This document shows, one piece after another, positions 49,425-58,878 of a DNA stretch of 64,000 nucleotides (position 1 is its first letter; each line of letters begins with the position of its first letter). A program made the position numbers and the translations under genes. Under the pieces are notes generated by a model, which was not told where the DNA came from, ran no database searches, and saw only the letters and a list, made by a program, of their open reading frames with translations. This DNA is from Komagataella phaffii GS115 (lineage: Eukaryota > Ascomycota > Pichiomycetes > Pichiales > Pichiaceae): assembly GCF_000027005.1 (NCBI RefSeq), contig NC_012965.1, forward strand, positions 855,001 to 919,000, in the 5' to 3' direction.

Positions 49425-50099
49425 TTATACTTTAGATTCCTGTTTCTTTTCCTTTCTCTTTTCTTTTTTATCCTTCTTCTCTTTCTTCTCTTTCTTGTCT
49501 TTCTTTTCCTTCTTCTCCTTCTTCTCCTTCTTGTCCTTTTTCTCTTTCTTTTCTTTTTTCCTACGTTTCCTTTCTTGTTCCTCGGACTCAGAATCAGAGG
49601 CTTCTGGTTTAGGCTGTTCGTCAGTTTCAACTTCCTTAAGTACTTCCTCTTCCTCCTCTTCTATCACATGCTTTTGAGAATTCGTGACAGTATTTATTAC
49701 TGGCTCTACGGTGACAGGCTCATCGTCGAACTTGATTTTTTTATTCAGTTTGACTCCTGCTTCAATTTTACCTGTGTCAGCAGTAGCACCTTCAAATCCC
49801 GCTTTACGGGGCTTTTCCCCAAAAGTTGGAGCATCCAGCAAAGGAGGTAAACCTCTTAGTTCTCGTTGTAATCTTTTCAATTGAGAGATTTTGGCTGCAT
49901 TATTGTTAGTTGCAGTAGCAGTAGTTCCATCGTTAAGAGCCATAAAGTTAAGCTCTTGAGCCGTTTCTTCATCCGCTTTGGCAATAAACTCGTCAAGCAG
50001 CTCTTGTACATTTTCAGTTTCCAGGGGCTGTTGTCCTGTAACGTTTATGGATACTGGATGTGAGACAGCCATATTTCGGCCTATAGATTGTAGACTCAT
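49425..50099 (-). CDS. RPA14: RNA polymerase I subunit A14 (Rpa14/Ker1-like) with a Lys/Glu-rich tail
   Basis: A14 pairs with A43 to form the Pol I stalk. Residues 11-100 resemble yeast A14: AVSHPVSINVTGQQPLETENVQELLDEFI, then an Asn/Ala-rich loop, then KISQLKRLQRELRGLPPLLDAP. KIKFDDE (about 121) matches the end of the short S. cerevisiae protein (137 residues). Here the chain continues to 224 residues with an acidic patch (EEEEEE) and a tail of KKEK/KKDK repeats. Fission yeast Ker1, the A14 counterpart, is also named for such a KE-rich end. The first ATG is used; a second at residue 10 is possible. Confidence 0.7.
   Translation of the reverse strand: MSLQSIGRNMAVSHPVSINVTGQQPLETENVQELLDEFIAKADEETAQELNFMALNDGTTATATNNNAAKISQLKRLQRELRGLPPLLDAPTFGEKPRKAGFEGATADTGKIEAGVKLNKKIKFDDEPVTVEPVINTVTNSQKHVIEEEEEEVLKEVETDEQPKPEASDSESEEQERKRRKKEKKEKKDKKEKKEKKEKKDKKEKKEKKDKKEKRKEKKQESKV
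49430..49570 (-). repeat. In-frame KKEK/KKDK tetrapeptide repeat
   Basis: Degenerate 12-base repeat (AAGAAGGAGAAG type on the minus strand, TTCTTCTCC/CTTTTTCTC type on the plus strand) coding the basic tail of the A14-like protein. It creates a long antisense open frame of F and S that is not a gene. Confidence 0.85.
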
Positions 50100-50335
50100 G
50101 GGGCACTGATTCAGTTCGATCTGAAAATTTTATAGTTTGAGGCGATGAGGTTCTCCTCCAAGAGAACTTCCCACTATAATTGAATCGCTCCGTCTAAAGT
50201 TTCTCCCCTAAACTTACCTTCGCGACAAAGCATAGTACGAAAAACTACCAACGAACTCAGCAAAAAAGTGGTTCGTAACTACTCAGTCTTATTCTTCCAA
50301 GTTGTCCTTCACCATCTCTTTTCTTCCAGCTGAAA

Positions 50336-50698
50336 ATGCTTCGAGTGGTTAATCAAAAGATGGCTTCAAATGTTGCTTCCGGAATGTACCGTGCTAATGG
50401 AAATATGTTCAGAACACTGGGCCAAATTATGCAACGGCCCCAATTGGCCAACCCTACCAATATACAATCACAGTCCCTTGTTCAAGAAGTTTCTCCACTA
50501 TCTTTTATCAATAACTTTGTCGGCTCATTTTCACAAAGACGATGGGGTACTAGAGGTGGAAACAGAGGAAACACATACCAACCTTCCACATTAAAAAGAA
50601 AGAGAAGATTAGGATTTTTAGCTAGAATGAGATCCATAAGCGGACGAAAGGTGATTCGCAGGAGACAGCTAAAGGGAAGATGGTACCTATCCCACTGA
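50336..50698 (+). CDS. MRPL34: Mitochondrial ribosomal protein bL34m
   Basis: The last 43 residues are a complete bL34: [19 protein letters not shown] followed by [19 protein letters not shown], with the [11 protein letters not shown] core. The preceding 77 residues are a long presequence ([20 protein letters not shown]…). Total 120 residues. It lies 168 bases before another mitoribosomal gene on the same strand. Confidence 0.93.
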   Translation: MLRVVNQKMASNVASGMYRANGNMFRTLGQIMQRPQLANPTNIQSQSLVQEVSPLSFINNFVGSFSQRRWGTRGGNRGNTYQPSTLKRKRRLGFLARMRSISGRKVIRRRQLKGRWYLSH

Positions 50699-50866
50699 AT
50701 CATTTGTCCGTCGCCCATCTGATGTGTATATAGTTTAAATGTAGAATCGAATACTGAAATCCTTTTATTGATTGCTTATATAAGCAGACATATTTTTTCA
50801 CTCGACCATTTGTAGTAGGAAAAATTTGAAGAAACTCACTCCTCCACGTCCAACCTTGCAACAGCC

Positions 50867-51688
50867 ATGTCATTAGCCAGAAGTATACCAGGGCGTGGTT
50901 TTGTTGCAGTAAGCAGCTACTGTAGGCTATTTTCTACTACGGGTCTTGCTTATGCTCCAAAGAAGCAAGCTTCACAAGATAACTCCAAGAAGAAAGAGGC
51001 AAAGAGAATGGCCTTACTTCGTTTACAAGCAAAACAACCAGCCAACAAGTCTCCATTATACATGACAATCCCGGAAGCTCTAAGATATCTGAGGGCAGCA
51101 GAGGTAGGATTTCCTATCAATGAAGCTGTAATTTCCATATGTTCAGTCATTGTGAACGATAAAGGTGCTCCACCCATAAATGGTTCAGTAAAACTTCCTC
51201 GTCCTTTGAAAGAGACCAAATTAGCAGTATTCTCTGACGATCCAGCATTGCAGGAGGAAGCCACTAAATTTGGAGCTTCTTTGGTTGGAGGAAGTGAACT
51301 GATTGAAGACATCAAGAATGGGAAGGTCCAGTTGGATTTTGATAAAGCTTTTGCTACCCCCGACATTGTGCCATCTCTTAATCAAATTGCCCGTATTTTA
51401 GGTCCTAGAGGCTTGATGCCGAATGCTAAAAGAGGAACGGTAATCACAGATGTGCAGAAGGCTGTTGTTGAATCCCATGGTAGCTTGCCATTCAGGCAGC
51501 GCAACAACTTACTCAGTCTTCCTGTTGCTCGTACGAACTTCACAGACGAAGAGACTCTTGAGAATATCATTGAGGCCAATGCTGCTATCAAGGAGAGCAT
51601 TTCCAGAATTAGAACCAAGAAACCTATTCTTTTTGGAGAAACCACCATTACATCTACCCACGGTCCTGGAATAGTAATTGACTTTTAG
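50867..51688 (+). CDS. MRPL1: Mitochondrial ribosomal protein uL1m
   Basis: 273 residues: presequence (about 1-35, SLARSIPGRGFVAVSSYCRL), a basic linker, then the L1 fold. Family pieces are SPLYMTIPEALRYLRAAEVG, GSVKLPRPLKETKLAVFSDD, ARILGPRGLMPNAKRGTVITDV and the final ITSTHGPGIVIDF. LGPRGLMPNAKRGT is the L1 signature. Located directly after bL34m. Confidence 0.94.
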   Translation: MSLARSIPGRGFVAVSSYCRLFSTTGLAYAPKKQASQDNSKKKEAKRMALLRLQAKQPANKSPLYMTIPEALRYLRAAEVGFPINEAVISICSVIVNDKGAPPINGSVKLPRPLKETKLAVFSDDPALQEEATKFGASLVGGSELIEDIKNGKVQLDFDKAFATPDIVPSLNQIARILGPRGLMPNAKRGTVITDVQKAVVESHGSLPFRQRNNLLSLPVARTNFTDEETLENIIEANAAIKESISRIRTKKPILFGETTITSTHGPGIVIDF

Positions 51689-51863
51689 ACATGTATATAT
51701 GATAACTAAGATAAGATAAAGTGAACTAATTGGGAGCTTAGAGGAGTCGCTTACACTCAGTGATACCTTGAAATAACACTTGAAATATCCTTACCTAATA
51801 CACTTGGTTCCCAGGAAATTCGCTTACAATCGAAACTCTCATCTCTTCAACCAAACAGCATAC

Positions 51864-53342
51864 ATGTCTGAATCCAAATCAGAGATTCTACCCCCTGAGC
51901 CGGAGGAGGAGAGATCGCTGAGAACTCTTATCTTTATTTCGGTTTTCTCAGTCATTGTGTTACTAGGCGTGCCTCTTTGGTTCCTCACTACATCGTTATA
52001 CAGAGCGGAACTTCCAGTGGAAGAGATCAACAATCTGTCCTCTACTCTCAAATCACAAATTCACTATGATATCCCCTTTTATATCGAACTACCGAAACCT
52101 ATGCGATATTTGGTTTTGGAGACACAGGAGTTACTTGATTCAAAGTTGGCACAATTGTCCAGCGAGCATCCATTTGACGTGGATTATCACGTTTCTTTGA
52201 TTTCAGGGCCCAAGAAGAGTGATTTAGATTATCAAATTGAACTGGTCAACTCAGAAGATCCTAATGGCGAAGGGCTGTTTATTTCCCCCTATGAGAGGAG
52301 AATTGTAATAAGAAATAGTGAGAATGTTGTTGTCAATAAGTTGGTACCAGATTTCATTTCAAGAGTCATTCTAGATGAGGTACTCAAGTATGAGATCTCC
52401 GTTCATCAAGGGTTGCTAACCACTAATTCTGGCTTTGAAATTCCATTCAAAGATAAACTGAAGCTTACCTTCAACTTATTCAAGGGCGACGGACTGCCGA
52501 TTGATTGGGATACTTCCAGTCTTGAAAGATATTTGGATGGTGCCCTGGAAAACTTTCGTACTTATCTGGACTTGCGAGTGGAAACTCAGGTGATCTATTT
52601 TGCTTCTTTGAACATTAACAAGGATAACTTAATAATAGAAGATGGTCAGTATTTGTTAACTGAGAGAAATTTATCAAGTTTTATCAATTATTCCGATTGG
52701 GGATTGGAAGATTCAACCACCACGGATCCAACGTTGAACTTTATCATTTACATTCCATCTGAAGATACCAGACCGTTGAAAGTTCAAAATTCCGAGCACA
52801 ACTCTTTTTTGATAGCCCAATACGGGGGAGTTCTTATTCTAAACGATATAGTGGATAACCAACTCTCTGAAACCGACTTGATGCCTATATTGGACATATT
52901 TACTTCTCAACTATACAAGCTGATCGGGGTACCTGAGCACATAGAATCGTTAACACCCAAATCTCCTCAGATACGTGTAGATATCATGATGAGATTGAAA
53001 ATTATAGAGAACTTGCAGTTGGCAGTCGACAACTTGAAATCGCTGATCACTTTGTCCAAGAGGTTATCCACAATCAATATTCCAGATTTCACCATAGAGC
53101 ATGTCAATTCTGCTATAGAAAACATCAATCAATCTATTGACAAGCTTAATTCTCGTGAATTTGTTGATAGTCTAAAGCTATCTAACGAAGCCATCGAAGA
53201 ATCAGACAGAGCATTTTTTAGTGAGAACATGGTTCAGCAGGCGTACTTCCCAGATGAGCACAAAATGGCTGTTTATTTGCCATTGATTGGTCCAATCGTT
53301 ATGATTACTTGCTTAATGTTCTTGAGAGTCATGAAGAAGTAA
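51864..53342 (+). CDS. GPI17: GPI transamidase subunit Gpi17 (PIG-S)
   Basis: ER membrane subunit of the complex that attaches GPI anchors to proteins. An N-terminal membrane segment (about 21-44, TLIFISVFSVIVLLGVPLWFLT) is followed by the family block TTSLYRAELPVEEINNL. A large lumenal domain and a second membrane segment near the C-terminus (about 472-488, LPLIGPIVMITCLMFLRV) complete the topology. 492 residues from the ATG at 51864; the longer frame starts at TTG. S. cerevisiae Gpi17 has 534. Confidence 0.92.
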   Translation: MSESKSEILPPEPEEERSLRTLIFISVFSVIVLLGVPLWFLTTSLYRAELPVEEINNLSSTLKSQIHYDIPFYIELPKPMRYLVLETQELLDSKLAQLSSEHPFDVDYHVSLISGPKKSDLDYQIELVNSEDPNGEGLFISPYERRIVIRNSENVVVNKLVPDFISRVILDEVLKYEISVHQGLLTTNSGFEIPFKDKLKLTFNLFKGDGLPIDWDTSSLERYLDGALENFRTYLDLRVETQVIYFASLNINKDNLIIEDGQYLLTERNLSSFINYSDWGLEDSTTTDPTLNFIIYIPSEDTRPLKVQNSEHNSFLIAQYGGVLILNDIVDNQLSETDLMPILDIFTSQLYKLIGVPEHIESLTPKSPQIRVDIMMRLKIIENLQLAVDNLKSLITLSKRLSTINIPDFTIEHVNSAIENINQSIDKLNSREFVDSLKLSNEAIEESDRAFFSENMVQQAYFPDEHKMAVYLPLIGPIVMITCLMFLRVMKK

Positions 53343-53373
53343 AATTGAATACATTCCCATTCACATTTTCAAC

Positions 53374-55074
53374 TTAAGTTCTCTTTTTCTTTGCTTTCAG
53401 TTTGTTAGTCACATTGAACCAAGCTGGACTCAAACCCTTTGCTGCCAACAACTCTTGAACGATCTTTTCATGAGGTCCTTGTACAGTAACCTCGGTCGAC
53501 TTACTTTGGATATTTTCCCCTATGGTGGTAGAGCCGGAACATTTGACTCTTAATTCATTGGCAAGTTCCTGCGCCTTTATGTGATAGACCTCAAAATTGG
53601 ATATTCTTGTGACGACTTTCCTGCCAATCCTCATCTCTGTCACGATTTCCACTTTTGGAACATTCCCTTTTTTAATCTTGATTGATTCTACTTCTTCATC
53701 TGGAGTGTTAATTGGAATTATCTTATGGTTAATAGTAAAACCTTTAAGGAACTCAGAAAATATTTTGTCTCGTGCAATAGTTCTTCCCTCTTTCAGTTTG
53801 ACAATTTCCTGAAGAGGAGGGTTTAAAAATATCTTATTCTTCTCTCGCACTAGATCTTTGCTTCGAATATACTCATTTAAAATGTTCTTCAATTCTTGCT
53901 GCGAGTATAAAACATTGGTCACTTTATCATTGTCATTAAAGAAACTTCTAGTGCAACTATTGGGTTTATAGTAAAACAGAATGGTAAGCTTATCTTTGGA
54001 AGGTTTGTTCTGACTCTGCTTAGACGAGTTGACACTTTTAACCGTATATGGCACAAACTTCCTGACTTTTTCATTGTCAGAACTTGCTACGGAAATAATT
54101 GTTAGATCTTCCCCTTTACCCTTTAGATCTAACAGCTTTAGTTTTTGCATGGCTTTCAAATACTTACTAGTTTTTTTCCAAGAAGTCTTCTTCATAGTAA
54201 CCAGGCTGGAGTCTATAGGGGGCATATTTTTGAGGATATGGTTCATGAAATTAGATGCAGAAATTGGAAGTGAGATTTTGTCTTGAGTGATGGTCTGAAG
54301 CAAAGCTCTTTCAAAAAACATATCGACATCTTCCACTGTTAGCTCCGTCAAAACTTCCGCCAATTCATTAGAATCGGATGCCTCATGCTCGATGGTTTCG
54401 TCTTGAACCTCACTATTGAGGGCTTCTGCATTATTGTGCAAGCCATCTTCTTCTACTGGTTGTTCCGAAGTCACATCTTGAAACTGAAGGATAGTCTCTA
54501 AGGCTTCCTCTTCTTTGGGAGGTTTAAGCGTGATTTTTGCCAATTGACACAAATGGTCTTCGAAATGGTGGTAAACTCTTACGGCAACACCAGATTTACC
54601 AACAGTTTCCTCCACATCACTTAAACCTAGCAAACACTCCCCCACGGCATATACAACATTTGGCTGTTTATAACTAGCAACTCCGACAATACTCCCCTTA
54701 ACACACCTAGAGTCAAAAGGAGGAATGCAGCCTGGCAACATTAAGTCTGCTCCATTGATCAGTTTCCCGATAACCATGTCGTTCGTTAGAACTATTGGGA
54801 TGAGGGAAGGGTACCTCCACAGCGTCATTATGGAAGGCAGAACATTGGAATCTTTCGTTTTAAACCACGTTGGAGTACTCTCTGCATCTGTGTAGATAGT
54901 TCCCGAAATCTTAAGCGGTGACTTGAAGTTGCCCTGTTTGGAGTCACTGGGGAAAAGATAGTCAATCGGCACATTAGAAACTTTGTAATCTTCCACAACC
55001 TTTGCGAATAGCTTCTTTCGGTCTGAATTCTTTAGATTAGACAGTGGTTTCAAATCTGGGTCCTTTTTGAACAT
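53374..55074 (-). CDS. TMA64: eIF2D-like protein Tma64
   Basis: Ribosome-associated recycling and reinitiation factor that removes deacylated tRNA from 40S subunits. The N-terminal domain (MFKKDPDLKPLSNLKNSDRK) and PUA domain (about 80-165, with MTLWRYPSLIPIVLTNDMV) are followed by an acidic linker. A SWIB/winged-helix region (about 240-390) comes next, and the SUI1 domain is at the C-terminus (about 465-550, with MRIGRKVVTRISNFEVYHI and STTIGENIQSKSTEVTVQG). 566 residues, the same as in S. cerevisiae within a few residues. Confidence 0.95.
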   Translation of the reverse strand: MFKKDPDLKPLSNLKNSDRKKLFAKVVEDYKVSNVPIDYLFPSDSKQGNFKSPLKISGTIYTDAESTPTWFKTKDSNVLPSIMTLWRYPSLIPIVLTNDMVIGKLINGADLMLPGCIPPFDSRCVKGSIVGVASYKQPNVVYAVGECLLGLSDVEETVGKSGVAVRVYHHFEDHLCQLAKITLKPPKEEEALETILQFQDVTSEQPVEEDGLHNNAEALNSEVQDETIEHEASDSNELAEVLTELTVEDVDMFFERALLQTITQDKISLPISASNFMNHILKNMPPIDSSLVTMKKTSWKKTSKYLKAMQKLKLLDLKGKGEDLTIISVASSDNEKVRKFVPYTVKSVNSSKQSQNKPSKDKLTILFYYKPNSCTRSFFNDNDKVTNVLYSQQELKNILNEYIRSKDLVREKNKIFLNPPLQEIVKLKEGRTIARDKIFSEFLKGFTINHKIIPINTPDEEVESIKIKKGNVPKVEIVTEMRIGRKVVTRISNFEVYHIKAQELANELRVKCSGSTTIGENIQSKSTEVTVQGPHEKIVQELLAAKGLSPAWFNVTNKLKAKKKRT

Positions 55075-55241
55075 CCTTCAGGATTGTCAGCAACCAGTAG
55101 TTGTGATAATTTATAGTTAAGTGGAGATGATGAAAAGATGAGGTATCTGATTATATAATCTTTTCCCCATCGGACGGTAGCGTAAACGCGATCTGTTCAT
55201 GGATCTGGAACCTTGTCCCGTCCAAAAGCTGAAAGGAAATC

Positions 55242-57089
55242 ATGGAAGAGATATATCAGAAGCCATTGCCACTGAGCGCCCCTGAAGAAAACTACCAATG
55301 GTGTCCCACCATTTATCTTATCTCAGGAATATCAGCAAACCGCCTGCAATTGAGTGTTTTTCGTGTGAATTCCCAAAAAGTCTGGTCAGTGAGCTTGAAG
55401 AGTGAAATTATCTGTCAATGTTGGCGACCGGATGGCAAGATCATTGCAGTCAGTTTAAAAGATGGTTCAATAAGACTTTATGATGGAAATATGGGAACGC
55501 TAATGTATGTCATTGAGTCTGCAAATAACACAGGCGGGCCAACTGCCTCATTTTTGAGTTGGCCTAATGTCAAACAGATAAAGTCCCAAAGTTCCGAAGA
55601 CTCGGAACCAACTCTTCAAGAAAAATTGGAGAAGTTTTTTGACTTTAACCTGGCAAAAGGGTTGCCAAAATTAACCCCATTGAATAACACAGACACCGTC
55701 TTCATGAATAAATCGTTACAAGATGAAGATAAGTACTTAACGCAAGATAACACACTGAATTATTTGTTGACCAATTACAATAACGTCATCTCCCTTAGTC
55801 TATTAGGGTTCTTTCAAATTGCAAGCTTGGTCAAGTTTGACTCCAATGACGTTATCCTGCATCATTTCGAATCGGATGACCTTTCAACTCTCTACTTCTT
55901 ATACAATAGAGATGGGAGTACCCTGCTCAAGCAGATTAGTTTGAACTTTTTGAAGCAAAGAGATATTGTTAATTTGGGACTGAGCTACAGCAAGATCAAC
56001 TCGTTGATCGAATATGTTAATCAAGTATTAAAGCAATTGCATCATGAAACTAAGCCATACCTAGATTTTAACCATAAGTTATTAGATCTTTTGAAAGAAG
56101 AAATTATCTCTTCGGAAGGCGACGAAACTGGTATTTCCTTGTTGTACGGTTTGTTATTGACAGGAATTATGCATCCCTGTCTGAAAACTTGGATTACTGA
56201 TTATTTAGGAGACAAAAACATCAGAAGGTGGATCAAACTGGCAGTAAATTGTTACGAAGGGAATAAGAAGTCTCTCTTCAGTCATCTGCTACCATGTCTA
56301 GAAAGAATAATTGTTATGCTAGACGAATTAAAGGGATCAACAACCCCACTGACGAAACAACAGCTTCAAAAGTTACTTTCTGGCTGCACGGATCTACTAC
56401 AGAAGACTTATCTATTCATATGGAAGATCAATCATGAGCAAAGACTATTTAAGTATTTCATCGAATGGTTAGATTACGTCCTGCTAGAATATACGACTGA
56501 TGATACACCAGATATGGAAATTAAAACCAAGGAGGTGACTGAATTTCTTACAAACCATTTAACAAGTTCCGTCATGCATGCATTTTTGGATGACTTGTCT
56601 TCGCTTCAAAATACCATCAGGATAGACATGAACACAATTACGGCTAGTTTTGTTGAAGAACTTAAAGTAAAAACAGACTCCAAAGACTTCCCTCTAAGCA
56701 TCACGTTACCTTCTTCAACATTGTATTCTACTAATGATTCTGAAACGCACAATAATCTGAAAACTATCGTCTTAACAAACACCCCAGACGCACTGGAATT
56801 GATTTCCATTAATTTGATCACTGCCGATGTGCAACATCGTCATTTTTCGTTTCCTATGTCCGTTATATCTTACATGCATTACTCTGAAAACTCAACTTTC
56901 ATATTGGCATCCGATGGCCAAGCTACTGAGTTCTTGAAATTAACCTCAATTGAAAGCAGCCCTATTCAACTGAGCAGATTTAGCGGGGACGAATTTATTC
57001 CAACATCATTCAAGATGACGCACAAAAATGAAGCAGGGTTCCTGATAGACTCAAATCGCAAGAAGTATCTATATTTCAAGCTAAAATGA
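55242..57089 (+). CDS. APC4: Anaphase-promoting complex subunit Apc4
   Basis: Scaffold subunit of the APC/C ubiquitin ligase, nuclear. The N-terminal WD40 part (about 20-100) includes IICQCWRPDGKIIAVSLKDGSIRLYD, which is the Apc4 WD40 signature. The helical domain (about 240-430) has the conserved LLYGLLLTGIMHPCLKTWITDYLGDKNIRRW. More beta-propeller blades close the protein at the C-terminus. 615 residues; S. cerevisiae Apc4 has 652. Convergent with the next gene, nine bases between stops. Confidence 0.88.
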   Translation: MEEIYQKPLPLSAPEENYQWCPTIYLISGISANRLQLSVFRVNSQKVWSVSLKSEIICQCWRPDGKIIAVSLKDGSIRLYDGNMGTLMYVIESANNTGGPTASFLSWPNVKQIKSQSSEDSEPTLQEKLEKFFDFNLAKGLPKLTPLNNTDTVFMNKSLQDEDKYLTQDNTLNYLLTNYNNVISLSLLGFFQIASLVKFDSNDVILHHFESDDLSTLYFLYNRDGSTLLKQISLNFLKQRDIVNLGLSYSKINSLIEYVNQVLKQLHHETKPYLDFNHKLLDLLKEEIISSEGDETGISLLYGLLLTGIMHPCLKTWITDYLGDKNIRRWIKLAVNCYEGNKKSLFSHLLPCLERIIVMLDELKGSTTPLTKQQLQKLLSGCTDLLQKTYLFIWKINHEQRLFKYFIEWLDYVLLEYTTDDTPDMEIKTKEVTEFLTNHLTSSVMHAFLDDLSSLQNTIRIDMNTITASFVEELKVKTDSKDFPLSITLPSSTLYSTNDSETHNNLKTIVLTNTPDALELISINLITADVQHRHFSFPMSVISYMHYSENSTFILASDGQATEFLKLTSIESSPIQLSRFSGDEFIPTSFKMTHKNEAGFLIDSNRKKYLYFKLK

Positions 57090-57098
57090 GCCATACAA

Positions 57099-58067
57099 TC
57101 AAATCACATTATCTGCAGGGCGGTTACAAAACCTTGATCTTATGAACTGGCCTTCCTCGTCGAGAGCATATTTATTTCTCACCCAGACTTGTATTTTCCT
57201 TTTAATTTTTGCATCTATGTCCATGTCTATAGACTTGTCCAAATAGTCGAGATCATCAATAGCTACTGGCTCCACGTTCAACATGAACCGCCTTAATTCT
57301 TGCAATTTCTTTCTCTTTTTAACATTTTGTCGTTTAAGTGCGATTGGAAGTCCGAAAACAGTTCCAGGAAACTCTATTTTCATGGAGGGAGGGTTGGTAC
57401 GTTTGTAATAGAGTTTGTCTTTGAACAACGGAGACTGCGTGAAAAGAGACAATTTCCTGACATTTTGGTTTGTTTCTTCGTCAAATGCGACTTGGAGATC
57501 TTCAATTCCATTCTCCTTATAAAATGCTTGCAATAGAGATCCATCAAGCAAATTTTTGCAATTCGTGGACTCTTGGTCAGAGGAGTTATACAGGTCTTTG
57601 AAACTCTCCAATATGGAAACCGGCGGACTATTATGCTGTTTATCGAAATAAGCATCGTATTCACGGAGCGTTTCTTTGTCGTCAATGTCCTTAAAGTCCT
57701 TATAAATGCGATGTTCAATTTTGAAAAGGGAGTTGATATAGAGCCGTTGCAATGGTTCATCTGTGGCATACATGAATTGTCTCCACCACCGAGGGCATCT
57801 CTCAGCTATAGGCCGATTTTGAAAGTATGCTATGCTATATATATCATTGAACAGCTCCTGGGGTATGTGCTTTGTCTCGTTCATCTGAGACAATTGGGCA
57901 TTGTAGTAGGTCAAAGCTTTTTGAAGGTACTCTCGTCGAGCCGTTTTCTCAGGATTCTGGCATTTTTTGAACTTTTTATGAAAAAATTGACATGAGTACT
58001 CAATTGTCCTGGCATCCAAACAAGATTTCTGAAAATTGGAAGCCAGTTTTTCTAACTGCTCCTTCAT
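57099..58067 (-). CDS. Unrecognised 322-residue protein
   Basis: Mostly helical and basic, without signal peptide or membrane segment. Several pieces look conserved (YLQKALTYYNAQLSQMNETK, CPRWWRQFMYAT, NPPSMKIEFPGTVFGLPIALKRQNVKKRKKL). The last is faintly like fungal proteins with LYR-type mitochondrial domains such as Rrg1, but I would not rely on that. It probably belongs to a poorly characterised fungal family. Divergent from the securin candidate; with that gene started at 58229 the two are separated by 161 bases. Confidence 0.6.
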   Translation of the reverse strand: MKEQLEKLASNFQKSCLDARTIEYSCQFFHKKFKKCQNPEKTARREYLQKALTYYNAQLSQMNETKHIPQELFNDIYSIAYFQNRPIAERCPRWWRQFMYATDEPLQRLYINSLFKIEHRIYKDFKDIDDKETLREYDAYFDKQHNSPPVSILESFKDLYNSSDQESTNCKNLLDGSLLQAFYKENGIEDLQVAFDEETNQNVRKLSLFTQSPLFKDKLYYKRTNPPSMKIEFPGTVFGLPIALKRQNVKKRKKLQELRRFMLNVEPVAIDDLDYLDKSIDMDIDAKIKRKIQVWVRNKYALDEEGQFIRSRFCNRPADNVI

Positions 58068-58228
58068 TGATTGTGCCTTATGAGTGCTACTTTATGTATG
58101 AGATGAGATCAGGGAAAAATGCACATTATATCAATACTAAAACCAGAAAAGGCAAGATGCGTTTATCGCGTGTATGTGTTCCTGTTTGTAAACAAGATGG
58201 TATCCTCTACTCTCCTCAGTCACTGTCA

Positions 58229-58837
58229 ATGCCACTAACAACAACTGTGTATCAAGATAAAGAGAACAAGCTAGACAATGCAAAGCAGAGCCTGACATCA
58301 CGGCAGAGCCTTGGAAAGCAAGTCAAACCGGATTCTCAGGCTAGACCTCGAACAATATTGGGATCTACAAACGTCAATAGCAAACAGATCCTAGACAAGA
58401 GGAACCTGATTCATCCAAAACAGCTGACCGTCTTGAATGAAAACAACCTGGAATCTCAGGATGAAATTGAAATAGTTCCAACACTAGATGAGCCAAATCT
58501 ATCCGATAGAGAAGCCGATTCAGAGACCGAGTCAGAGGGGATCACATATTCAGAACCCACCACATTTAGAATAGAAAAGTTTCAGGATTTGAAGCCATAC
58601 ACAGATTCACTGTACTCTCAAGATTATAAGCATATACCCAAACTCGACTCGAGAGAGCTAAAAAAAGAGGAAGAAGACTTCTTGCTACAGTTAGATGAAC
58701 AGATTGAAGAAGATCACCAAAAAAACAAAGAAAAGCTACTACCATTCCCACTACATTCGCAAAACGACAGCGACCTAAACATATACGGAGATCTCAATGT
58801 ATCTAATCAGGAATTAGAACGGATGATATTTCTGTAG
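58229..58837 (+). CDS. PDS1: Securin candidate (Pds1-like separase inhibitor)
   Basis: Securin blocks separase until APC/C degrades it at anaphase. From the ATG at 58229 the protein has 202 residues and begins much like yeast Pds1, with a KEN box at residues 11-13 (QDKENK; Pds1 has it at 8-10). An RxxL destruction-box candidate RQSL is at 25-28. The segment DEIEIVP (78-84) resembles the Pds1 pseudosubstrate DIEIAP, and RIEKFQDLKP (114-123) recalls the EIEKFFPFNP of vertebrate securin. The rest is acidic and disordered, as in all securins. The frame is open back to 57992, but that ATG would overlap the divergent gene and add 79 unlikely residues. Securins diverge fast, so the call is moderate. 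Confidence 0.55.
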   Translation: MPLTTTVYQDKENKLDNAKQSLTSRQSLGKQVKPDSQARPRTILGSTNVNSKQILDKRNLIHPKQLTVLNENNLESQDEIEIVPTLDEPNLSDREADSETESEGITYSEPTTFRIEKFQDLKPYTDSLYSQDYKHIPKLDSRELKKEEEDFLLQLDEQIEEDHQKNKEKLLPFPLHSQNDSDLNIYGDLNVSNQELERMIFL

Positions 58838-58878
58838 GGCTATTTACAATCTTCTCTATATATATAACTCATGTATTA

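Noticed and set aside
49417..49677. Plus-strand frame rich in F and S
   Set aside because: It is the antisense reading of the KKEK repeat in the A14-like gene.
57992..58228. Upstream extension of the securin candidate
   Set aside because: Overlaps the divergent coding region, lacks securin features, and a good ATG lies at 58229 with the KEN box at the expected distance.
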